Source: Trichomonas vaginalis G3 (taxonomy: Eukaryota; Parabasalia; Trichomonadida; Trichomonadidae). From it: a stretch of DNA of 64,000 nt. Positions 8,831 through 16,881 of the stretch are shown piece after piece (within the stretch, counting starts at the first letter, position 1; each line of letters opens with the position of its first letter). The position numbers were made by a program, and so were the translations under genes. Location of the stretch: the NCBI RefSeq assembly GCF_026262505.1, contig NC_067208.1, positions 14,393,962 through 14,457,961 of the forward strand. The letters run 5' to 3'. The notes beneath the pieces were generated by a model. The model ran no database searches. It had not been told where the DNA came from and saw only the letters and a program-made list of their open reading frames with translations.

Positions 8831-11800
8831 TCAGATTTCTGATTGAATCTCTTCGATTTCTTCTGCGTCATTTTTACTTTCATTTTTATTATTTTGTCTT
8901 CGCTTATAAAGAATGAATAACGCGACTGCAACTCCAACAACCACAAGTATTGCAATGATGACCCCAGCAACAATACCACCAGTATTACTTTTTCCTCCAT
9001 TTCCTCCATTAGAATCATCGCCATCACTTGGAGACCCTTGAGGTTTATCATTGTTATTGCTGGGTTCTGGACCAGTACCTGGTTTTGGATCTGTTCCAGG
9101 TTCTGGATCAGTACCTGGTGATGCACCTGTTTCTTTAGTTGGATCTGTTCCAGGTTCTGGATCTGTTCCTGGTTTTGGATCTGTTCCTGGTGATGCACCT
9201 GTTTCTTTAGTTGGATCTGTTCCAGGTTCTGGATCTGTTCCTGGTGATGCACTTGTTTCTTTAGTTGGATCTGTTCCAGGTTCTGGATCTGTTCCTGGTT
9301 TTGGATCTGTTCCTGGTGATGCACCTGTTTCTTTAGTTGGATCTGTCCCGGGTTCTGGATCTGTTCCTGGTTTTGGATCTGTTCCTGGTTTTGGATCTGT
9401 TCCAGGTTCTGGATCTGTTCCAGGTTCTGGATCTGTTCCAGGTTCTGGATCTGTGTTATCTGGCTGTGGAAGATCGGAATCTATTGCTGTATAAACATTA
9501 TCATCCAATCCAAATGCATTGCCTAAATCATTTGAAGAATGAAGTTTCTTAGAACTTGATTGGTCAATAACTTTGAAATCGCTCTTTGGGAATTTAACAG
9601 AAATTGTATCATCATTGTTATCTCCATATACAATGTTTTCAATTTTTCCTGAGGATGTAAGTTCTAAATTAAAGAGACTTGGAAATTCTTCAATGTGTTC
9701 TGAAACAAACTTTTGTGAGATTGGCAAATACACAGATCCTATTGATGCTTTGAAGACGTAATGTGTTGCTGTGGATTCAAATCTGATATTTAATGGATTT
9801 ACTCCTTTAGGGATTTCAACTTTCTCAATATCTCCTGTCCAAGTCTTGAAGAAGTAAATTTTGCTGACCTTGTAAAAAATCTCCTTCTTTGTGTTAATGG
9901 AGAATGAATCTTCAATATTTATTGGTGAAATACCTTGTGAATTACTATATTTCAACATAACTGGATTATTTGTGTTAAATGTGATTTCGTTAGCACAATC
10001 TACTCCTGATAAGGTTGTGCATTTAGGATAAATTGTGTATGAACGATGACCTCTTAGATATGTTATATTATCTTTTGGAAGAATTTCTCTTATTGTATTA
10101 TCTGTATGATCATAAACAATCGTTGGAACGGAGTTAACTTTAATTGGGATTTCACCTGAATAAATTGTGTTTGTGAGATCTATATAGATAGGTTTGTCAT
10201 TAGAATCTACGAATGTATATCTTACATTAATTGCCTGGAATCTTTCACTACTTCCAAATTGATGTTCTGTTAAAATAAGTTTTGTAGGAAGATCTACACC
10301 TTCAACGGTTGACGAAATTGCAACAACTTCTTTATTTGGAAGATAACCAGATTCTGTAAGGAAGACATAATATGATTTCAGTTCGCCAATAAATGCTGTT
10401 GGGCAGGATGGATCATTTCCTGTATATATATTTGATGGATTGTAATATTCTTTTCCAGGAATTTGCATTACTGGTTTGTGATATAAAGATGCATAATAAG
10501 TTGAAGAAGACTTACTTGTACGGACCAAAATCATATCATTTAACCAAACAGCATTTGATGGAATTAAATACACATGAGTTGCTAAAACCTTATGCTCAAT
10601 TTGCGGAACACTGTTTACTAAGAATAAGAATAAATATTGATTTCTTACATTTTGAGATGTAAATGGAATTTTGATAGAAAAGTATCTCGCATTTTGATCT
10701 GTTCCAATACTTGATTTGCTTATCCTATTGACATAGAAAGACTTTCCGCTCAGTTTCTTTAATTCGAAAAGAACAGTCGGAATATAAGTATTATAGTCTG
10801 TTGTTTGGAAAATCAGAGATGGAATATAATTTTCAACATTGAAATAAGTGTCATATGAAGTATTACCAGGACTCGATGCTGTAGACTTTGTTATATCCAT
10901 ATTGAATTTATACAGACGAATTTTAGAATCGAATATTACTGATTCTGTAATTAGAACGTTTGAAGTTGATGAAGAAATATATGCATATTGAGATGAAATT
11001 CCTAATTGACTAGCAGAATATGTATTTCCATTTTGAGCATTTGAATATTTTGGAACAAAGAGACCATCTAAGAGTTCATGATTTTGGATAAATCCATAAT
11101 GTATATTATTCTTCAATGCATAACTTGAATGAGATACAATTCTGTTTATTGATAGTCTTTTATATAGTGAACTAGGTTTTTCAAATATTGTTTTCCTTAA
11201 AATTGTTCCATCTGAAGCATCTAACAAATATGAAAAAGTACCTAGTAGGAATTTCTTCTTTGTTTCCCATAAATACCAAGTAACATATTTATTATTTGTA
11301 TTTGTTTGGAACATCAAGTATTGATCTGAATTTTTCTTTGTATACAAATAACCTAATTTAATTTTTGTAGCGCCCTTTGTCTCTAACTTGACATTATATT
11401 GATCATGAGTGATAAATAATCTGGTAGATTCGCCATGATATTCTGTTGATTCACCGTATGTACCAGTGAAAGGAATTGTTACAGGATCCATATCTACGTT
11501 AGAATATGATAGGCAATATACTTTAAATTTGATGTTACCTGATAGATCTGAAACAAAAAACTTTGGTAATTCTGTATAGCTATTTGGTAATTCTTGTTCC
11601 GGATATACTTTTGATTTGATGATATCATCGTTAGCAACAACTGATATACAAAATGTTTTTTTATATTTTGTATTTAGGTTTTGGACCTTAGGAACGATCA
11701 ATAATGATGTCAAGGGAGTTTGGTAGATAGCTGTTGAATCACCTTCTCTCATGTCATCAAATTTGATTAAACATGATTCATATGATGGGAAGGTATATAG

Positions 11801-13060
11801 TAGCTTTGGATCACTTGTAAAATCTTTAAGTTTAATGACCTTATAATAATATTTCCATGATAATTTCACACTATCTATTGTTAAATAAATATATGGGAAG
11901 GAGCATTGAGACTTTTTAATTGTAAATTCAAGAGGAATATCCGCAACAAGACTCACAGTTGATTTGGCAACATCCTTTTTTACTACTTGAATGGAGATTC
12001 CAATTCCAATTGTAAATGCTAATGGAATATCTAATGCAAATCCTTCAATGTTTGTGAGTGAAGAGAAATCTGATTTGTCCACATAAGGAACGATTTTGTA
12101 CGATTGTGGTCCATTAACAAATCCTTTTGAACCAAATTCAAATGACTTTTGATAATAAAACGTATATTTCCTAATATATTTATATTCTGATGGTAACGTT
12201 AAGATTACATTCTCACAACTTATATCCAGATTTAATGTAACAGGGATCGAAATTGGTATACCAGTCAACATGAACGTAAATTCGTATAAATTCTTTTCTT
12301 TTGATAAGATTGTGAATCCTGGGAATTTTATTTGCTTATTTAAAAGAAATTCGATACCAGCAGTGGCCTCTAGATTAACATCTGCTTTACATGTGTAATA
12401 AGAAAACATTTTTTGTTCCGCGACAATTGAAATTGTGAGTAAGGCATAAGCACCTGCATTGAGTGAAACTCCATCTGCTTTAGATAAAGTCTTGGATACA
12501 CGTTTCGCCCATATTCTACTTTCAGGATCGGTATTTGAATTTGAAAGTTTTTCCAATACTTTATTGATTATATTAAATGTTGGATGACCATTTAAATAGG
12601 AACCATCTTCTGGACTCCATTCAAAAGCAATAGGAACGTTTTGTGTATGTGATAATCTATTACTTGCCTTCAAATAGAATTGTGAAAACATATCTGTTGA
12701 GTTGATTTTCTTTGTTTCGTAAACATACACACTATTTGATGTCTCAAGAAGCCTAATTATTTTGTAAAACTTATGAGTTGAAGAATTGTGAAAGACAATA
12801 TTAGAAAAATCTTTGTTATCAATTTGATCAAGGGCTAGAACTGATTTTGCTCTTGCAAATCCTTTGATCGTTCTTGTAGTTTCATTCATTACATCATAGG
12901 CTAGAGTGATGTTTCCTTCTGGAATAGTATATTGACCTGCAGTGATGACATCATTGAGTCTTTCATGTAGTTTTCTGGACTTGGAGCTTGCCTGAGCCAT
13001 GTTTATCAAATTCTGATATTTGCTCAATGATGTGGATGAGCACAGTAGGAAAGAAAGCAT
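8831..13060 (-). CDS. Large type I surface protein with TDPxPG repeats
   Basis: A 1409-residue protein. The first ATG at 13060 gives MLSFLLCSSTS, a short hydrophobic start that may be a signal peptide; a second ATG (MAQASS) lies 20 codons in. Residues about 30-1200 are a large, strand-rich, Ser/Thr/Tyr-rich region with no domain I recognise. Residues about 1202-1336 are a Pro-rich stalk of TDPEPG/TDPKPG six-mers with four TDPTKET.ASPG twelve-mers. One membrane helix (VAGVIIAILVVVGVAVALFI, about 1360-1383) and a 26-residue charged tail (YKRRQNN...EIQSEI) finish it. The plan, ectodomain-stalk-anchor-tail, is that of trichomonad surface proteins possibly used in contact with host cells. It is not a BspA or pmp protein by motif. 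Confidence 0.85.
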   Translation of the reverse strand: MLSFLLCSSTSLSKYQNLINMAQASSKSRKLHERLNDVITAGQYTIPEGNITLAYDVMNETTRTIKGFARAKSVLALDQIDNKDFSNIVFHNSSTHKFYKIIRLLETSNSVYVYETKKINSTDMFSQFYLKASNRLSHTQNVPIAFEWSPEDGSYLNGHPTFNIINKVLEKLSNSNTDPESRIWAKRVSKTLSKADGVSLNAGAYALLTISIVAEQKMFSYYTCKADVNLEATAGIEFLLNKQIKFPGFTILSKEKNLYEFTFMLTGIPISIPVTLNLDISCENVILTLPSEYKYIRKYTFYYQKSFEFGSKGFVNGPQSYKIVPYVDKSDFSSLTNIEGFALDIPLAFTIGIGISIQVVKKDVAKSTVSLVADIPLEFTIKKSQCSFPYIYLTIDSVKLSWKYYYKVIKLKDFTSDPKLLYTFPSYESCLIKFDDMREGDSTAIYQTPLTSLLIVPKVQNLNTKYKKTFCISVVANDDIIKSKVYPEQELPNSYTELPKFFVSDLSGNIKFKVYCLSYSNVDMDPVTIPFTGTYGESTEYHGESTRLFITHDQYNVKLETKGATKIKLGYLYTKKNSDQYLMFQTNTNNKYVTWYLWETKKKFLLGTFSYLLDASDGTILRKTIFEKPSSLYKRLSINRIVSHSSYALKNNIHYGFIQNHELLDGLFVPKYSNAQNGNTYSASQLGISSQYAYISSSTSNVLITESVIFDSKIRLYKFNMDITKSTASSPGNTSYDTYFNVENYIPSLIFQTTDYNTYIPTVLFELKKLSGKSFYVNRISKSSIGTDQNARYFSIKIPFTSQNVRNQYLFLFLVNSVPQIEHKVLATHVYLIPSNAVWLNDMILVRTSKSSSTYYASLYHKPVMQIPGKEYYNPSNIYTGNDPSCPTAFIGELKSYYVFLTESGYLPNKEVVAISSTVEGVDLPTKLILTEHQFGSSERFQAINVRYTFVDSNDKPIYIDLTNTIYSGEIPIKVNSVPTIVYDHTDNTIREILPKDNITYLRGHRSYTIYPKCTTLSGVDCANEITFNTNNPVMLKYSNSQGISPINIEDSFSINTKKEIFYKVSKIYFFKTWTGDIEKVEIPKGVNPLNIRFESTATHYVFKASIGSVYLPISQKFVSEHIEEFPSLFNLELTSSGKIENIVYGDNNDDTISVKFPKSDFKVIDQSSSKKLHSSNDLGNAFGLDDNVYTAIDSDLPQPDNTDPEPGTDPEPGTDPEPGTDPKPGTDPKPGTDPEPGTDPTKETGASPGTDPKPGTDPEPGTDPTKETSASPGTDPEPGTDPTKETGASPGTDPKPGTDPEPGTDPTKETGASPGTDPEPGTDPKPGTGPEPSNNNDKPQGSPSDGDDSNGGNGGKSNTGGIVAGVIIAILVVVGVAVALFILYKRRQNNKNESKNDAEEIEEIQSEI
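9052..9455. repeat. 18-bp coding minisatellite (TDPxPG)
   Basis: Tandem 18-bp units of the type GGATCTGTTCCAGGTTCT, with interspersed 36-bp variants, encode the stalk of the surface protein. The array leaves open frames on the opposite strand too; these are shadows. Such arrays change length easily by slippage or unequal exchange. Confidence 0.92.
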
Positions 13061-13733
13061 GTTTAAAAATGTTTCTTATTTTCAGATACTTTTGAAATTT
13101 GAATTTCCGAAAACATCTCAATTTTTAAATTTAAAAAGCATAAAAATATCAATCTTTATTCACTATTTCAATATAATTTTTCATTATTATTTTGAATACT
13201 TCACCAAAAATTGAGGGGTGATAGAAAAAATGAAAATAACTTCACATTTTTGACTAATCAATTCAAATTTTTTGGGTCCCATTTTTTCCCTGGCCTTTCT
13301 CAAGATTGATCAACTTAATTTTGTAGCTTGGCTACGGCCAAACTTCAAACAATTTCTTTAATCGTTAAAAGCTCTGAAAATTTGAATGCTTGCAAACGAT
13401 TTTTTTTGACTTGAGTAAAAGGGTTATCAACCGAAGATTTATCTATATTTTGCGAAATAGGTAAAAAAATAGGTTGGTACTGTTGTAAACAGAAATTCAT
13501 CAAAAGTGACACCTCAGAAAAGCTAAAATATTGAATTTTTGGAACTTTTGATAGAGCATGTTTTTAAATATTAATTAAAGTAAATGTATATTTTGTAAAG
13601 ATTCTTTTTAATAAAAAATAAAATTTTGAAGAAGAACACAAAATCTTCTGAAAAATAATATCACATAAACTCATATTATTTTCTAATATATAACTATTTT
13701 ATATAAAAATCAAATTCAATGATCTTAAAAGCG
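13061..13733. other. Intergenic, upstream of the surface-protein gene
   Basis: AT-rich; it should contain the promoter of the minus-strand gene at 8831-13060. AAAAGTGACACC near 13503 resembles the ends of the 801-bp element at 6230-7030, but no partner end was found. Nothing else supportable. Confidence 0.5.
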
Positions 13734-14470
13734 AAGGATAAACCTCAAAATTTACGAATATAATGAGTGGGAATATAATGCTTATCTATCATAAAACCAT
13801 ATGAAATATCAATTTTTGCTTTACGCCTAATTTTTGACGACAATTAGCAAAAAATGTTAAATGTTAACACTCAGTCCATTTGAATATGAAAAATAAAATT
13901 GACTTTGATTAAATGTTTTTATTTATCATGCAATTCTTCTTGCGACCAAAGATTTGAATAAAAGTTCAAAAAATAAGATAGCTTAAAAAATAATATACGG
14001 TAGTGTTTACTAATAGATGAATAGTATATAAATTCTATTAAAATGGATTTGATCCAAAAAAATATAAAACCAAAAATAATTGTTATAATTTAAATGAAGA
14101 AGTAATTTAAAACGATTTGATTTATGATCAAATTTTATATATTTTTTTGGATCAAATCCATTTTAATAGAATTTATATACTATTCATCTATTAGTAAACA
14201 CTACCGTATATTATTTTTTAAGCTATCTTATTTTTTGAAATTTTATTCAAATCTTTGGTCGCAAGAAGAATTGCATGATAAATAAAAACATTTAATCAAA
14301 GTCAATTTTATTTTTCATATTCAAATGGACTGAGTGTTAACATTTAACATTTTTTGCTAATTGTCGTCAAAAATTAGGCGTAAAGCAAAAATTGATATTT
14401 CATATGGTTTTATGATAGATAAGCATTATATTCCCACTCATTATATTCGTAAATTTTGAGGTTTATCCTT
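13734..14470. repeat. Large inverted repeat, 336-bp arms
   Basis: Left arm 13734-14069 and right arm about 14135-14470 are near-perfect reverse complements (one or two differences seen, such as GTTC against TTTC) around a spacer of about 65 bases. No coding frame spans it. The right arm ends at the exact base where Polinton 1 begins, so the palindrome may have been longer before that insertion. Confidence 0.92.
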
Positions 14471-14511
14471 AGTAGTATATGAGTGCGGGTTTAGTGACTT
14501 TTTTTGTTACA

Positions 14512-14617
14512 TCTATATATAGACGATGCATTAAAATATATTTATTTATAAATCATTAAAAATTAACATTAATTTTAAAGGATTTAGTGACTTTTTTTTG
14601 TTACATCTATATATAGA
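14512..14617. repeat. Terminal subrepeat with palindrome TCTATATATAGA
   Basis: TTTAGTGACTTTTTTTGTTAC followed by TCTATATATAGACGATG occurs twice near the end of Polinton 1 (palindromes at 14512-14523 and 14606-14617); a third, related palindrome lies just before the ATG at 14717. Polinton 2 has three copies in each terminal repeat. Possible protein-binding or promoter sites. Confidence 0.7.
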
Positions 14618-14716
14618 CGATGCATTAAAATATTAATTTATAAACACATTTAAAAAATTAACATTAATTTTAAAATAATTTATTTTTTATTTTTTTATAA
14701 AAGAAGCTATATATAG

Positions 14717-15307
14717 ATGATGTCAGATATTCCGCGATTAATTAAACATTGTTTAAATCCTGAATGGGTTAAACTTCAATTTAAAAATGAAGATTGTGAA
14801 TTATTAAATGAATATGAAAGCCAAAATAAGCTAATGAGGTATAAATATAATGATAAAGAATATTTAATTTCATGGAATCAATGGAGTCATAATCAAAGAC
14901 CTCATAAACGAGAAGAAGAAATTGAAAATAATGAAATGGAAATCATTGATGACATTAAAGAGGATGGAATTCCTAAATTTTGTAGAAAAACCTTTAGAAC
15001 TAAGTTAGGAGCATATAAACGTAGAGTATTAAATCCTGAATACATAAAACATTTATTTAAAAAGGAAGACTGTGAATTATTAAACGCTAATGAATATGAA
15101 AATGCTAAATCAAAACTGAAATATAAATATATTGGAAGTGATGAAAGGTGTAAAGATAAAGATAAAGTTTATACAGTTTCATATAATAACTGGCACACGT
15201 TAGGGATAAGAAAACATTTAGGAGATTATGGGAAATGTTCTGAATTCTTTAAATCTAGTATATACGAGAGAGTAAAAGAAATTAGAAATAATTATTTTCA
15301 TGAATGA
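14717..15307 (+). CDS. Polinton terminal-repeat gene, 196 residues (copy in Polinton 1)
   Basis: Looks whole. Two copies of one domain: about residues 15-62 (PEWVKLQFKNEDCELL..., KLMRYKY, YLISWNQW) and about 105-170 (PEYIKHLFKKEDCELL..., KLKYKY, YTVSYNNWH). The shape ELL.EY...KL.YKY....Y..S...W resembles a repeat seen in DUF723-like phage proteins, here without zinc ligands. That is an inference, not a match I can confirm. The same gene lies in both terminal repeats of Polinton 2. Start ATGATG follows CTATATATAG directly. Role unknown; binding of element ends or regulation is plausible. Confidence 0.75.
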   Translation: MMSDIPRLIKHCLNPEWVKLQFKNEDCELLNEYESQNKLMRYKYNDKEYLISWNQWSHNQRPHKREEEIENNEMEIIDDIKEDGIPKFCRKTFRTKLGAYKRRVLNPEYIKHLFKKEDCELLNANEYENAKSKLKYKYIGSDERCKDKDKVYTVSYNNWHTLGIRKHLGDYGKCSEFFKSSIYERVKEIRNNYFHE

Positions 15308-15371
15308 AAAATAAACTTTAAAAATTCATGTCTTACATTTTTGAATAATTTATTTTTTAATTTGTATGAAA

Positions 15372-15863
15372 ATGAGTGGATCAAGATTCGTAACCGTCAA
15401 TCAATTAATGGATGCTCTTTCACCAATTCTTGAAAATGTTAAGGGCACCCTTAAACAAGTAAATGTTTATTTCGATGATTATGTAGAAAGTTTATATTAT
15501 AAAGGTAAGTTTAATATTAAACCTATCGCTTTTGCATTTGATAATAAATTAATTGAAAATGCAAAAATTTGGGAATTAATTCCAGATATTGAATATATAA
15601 CAAATATTAATGATAAATGGTTTAAACGAATTTCAACAACAAAAGTTCTTTGTAAATTAATGATCAAAACTGAGGAAAAAGAATTTAACGGGTTTAAATA
15701 TCATCCAAATAAAGTTTCAGAACTAGAAAATGAAAAACTTCAGAAAAAATTAAACGATAGACTTTCAAATGATCGTATTGAAAAAATAAATAAACTAGCA
15801 GAAGTTGCATTTAATAATGAAATATTTGATGAATATAACCTTGAACTCAGTGATGGACTTTAA
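15372..15863 (+). CDS. Polinton conserved protein, MSGSRF family
   Basis: A 163-residue protein of unknown role; the start is the ATG of MSGSRFVTVN, two codons after another ATG, because Polinton 2 has only this one. Contains YFDDYVESLYYKG and a charged C-terminal helix. Compared with Polinton 2 it carries a 12-bp in-frame insertion, TTAA-GGGCACCC-TTAA at 15435-15450, encoding four extra residues (see findings). First gene inside the terminal-repeat boundary. Confidence 0.7.
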   Translation: MSGSRFVTVNQLMDALSPILENVKGTLKQVNVYFDDYVESLYYKGKFNIKPIAFAFDNKLIENAKIWELIPDIEYITNINDKWFKRISTTKVLCKLMIKTEEKEFNGFKYHPNKVSELENEKLQKKLNDRLSNDRIEKINKLAEVAFNNEIFDEYNLELSDGL

Positions 15864-15911
15864 GTCCTGGGCACTTTGTGCCTTGAGCTTTAAGGACCCG
15901 GGCTCAACGAG
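15864..15911. repeat. GC-rich hairpin module between convergent Polinton genes
   Basis: TCCTGGGCACTTTGTGCCTTGAG contains a GGCACTTTGTGCC hairpin and is followed by TTTAAGGACCCGGGCTC. Polinton 2 has only the second part, so the first is an insertion or loss of about 30 bp. Similar GC-rich mini-hairpins occur elsewhere in Polinton 2. Confidence 0.55.
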
Positions 15912-16270
15912 TCATGATTTATGAAATCAATTATTTGATTTATTCGCTCTTCAATAATTTCTATTCTTTTTGTTAAATCATCAATTTTCATTAATGGGGT
16001 GATTCTTGATTGAGGAATAGATTTCAAACTAACCACTCCTTTTATTTTTGAAATTTTGAATCCATCAACTTTAAACATTTTATTCAATTTACATGTTGTC
16101 AATTCTTCAAATAATTTTTTATTATTAGCATAATAGTCATTAAATTCATCAACAGATGAAAAATTTTTTATTTCAGTAATTGGTTTAACAACGTTTATTT
16201 TTTGTTGAACATTTTCACTTTCATTTATTTCTTCATCCTCTGTTTCATTTATTTTTAAAATCGGTTTCAT
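15890..16270 (-). CDS. Polinton conserved protein, 126 residues
   Basis: Looks whole. Acidic N-terminus (KINETEDEEINESE), central SSVDEFNDYYANNKKLFEEL, and a C-terminal helix (DDLTKRIEIIEERINQIIDFI) likely to form a coiled coil. Function unknown. Convergent with the MSGSRF gene; the spacer holds GC-rich hairpins (GGGCACTTTGTGCC and GGACCCGGGCTC). The promoter region is shared with the next plus-strand gene at 16337. Confidence 0.7.
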   Translation of the reverse strand: MKPILKINETEDEEINESENVQQKINVVKPITEIKNFSSVDEFNDYYANNKKLFEELTTCKLNKMFKVDGFKISKIKGVVSLKSIPQSRITPLMKIDDLTKRIEIIEERINQIIDFINHDSLSPGP

Positions 16271-16336
16271 TTATCATTAAATAAAAATTAGAATATAAGT
16301 GATGAAATAATTTTTTTAATTAATATTAAATCAGAA

Positions 16337-16573
16337 ATGGCGGCAGGATTCTTTAAAAAATTATGGGATGGAATTAAGAAAGCTGCGGGTTGGGTTTATA
16401 AAAAGGTTATTAAACCTGTTGCAAACTTTTTGGCACCAGTAGCGAAAACGGCAGGAACTATCATAGGTGGAGTATTAGGTACTAAAGCAGGTAATCCGGC
16501 GATGGGAGCACAAACAGGTAACGCAATTGGTGGAATTGCTGAAGGAATACTTAATAAAATAGGGGGTAAATAG
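16337..16573 (+). CDS. Small amphipathic Polinton protein A (MAAGFFKKLWDGIKK)
   Basis: A 78-residue basic protein. N-terminal amphipathic helix MAAGFFKKLWDGIKKAA, then a Gly/Ala-rich hydrophobic stretch (TAGTIIGGVLGTKAG...AIGGIAEGILNKIGG) like a membrane hairpin. The design resembles small membrane-active virion proteins such as the adenovirus pVI N-terminus; this is analogy, not proven homology. It lies next to the capsid gene, supporting a virion role. A paralogue with the same first eleven residues is at 16645-16812 on the other strand. Confidence 0.7.
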   Translation: MAAGFFKKLWDGIKKAAGWVYKKVIKPVANFLAPVAKTAGTIIGGVLGTKAGNPAMGAQTGNAIGGIAEGILNKIGGK

Positions 16574-16644
16574 TGGAAAAATAAATAAATATTATTTTTA
16601 TCTTAGTATTGGTTGTAGTCTTTGATAAACTTTTTCTCCTTTAT

Positions 16645-16812
16645 TTAAATTTCTCTTATTGGGGCAGCTTTTGGTGTTATTGATTCAGCAACGTCACTAA
16701 TTGCTTCTTTATTCTTAAATATCCAATTTGCTCCTTTCTTCATTGTTTCCCAAACTTTATGCGCTCCTCTTTTTACTTTATCCCACAGTTTCTTAAAGAA
16801 TCCTGCAGCCAT
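16645..16812 (-). CDS. Small amphipathic Polinton protein B (MAAGFFKKLWDKVKR)
   Basis: A 55-residue protein: MAAGFFKKLWDKVKRGAH, then KVWETMKKGANWIFKNKEAI and a short C-terminus ending at the TAA at 16645. Its first eleven residues equal those of protein A and the two genes converge, so it is an inverted duplicate that has diverged. It lacks protein A's Gly/Ala-rich part. A copy in the same place in Polinton 2 (about 42.98-43.17 kb) looks broken. Start fixed by the shared N-terminus. Confidence 0.7.
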   Translation of the reverse strand: MAAGFFKKLWDKVKRGAHKVWETMKKGANWIFKNKEAISDVAESITPKAAPIREI

Positions 16813-16881
16813 AGTTGATTATTTCATTAAAATTAAAAATTCATTTTCATCTTTTAATTTTGATTTTTTATTTAATAATAA

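Noticed and set aside
9051-9494. Long plus-strand open frame full of Gly/Ser/Val-Pro repeats
   Set aside because: It is the antisense shadow of the TDPxPG repeat of the surface-protein gene; no start signal or independent support.
13480-13540. AAAAGTGACACC as the end of a second copy of the 801-bp element
   Set aside because: Only about 11 bases match and no target duplication or second end is seen.
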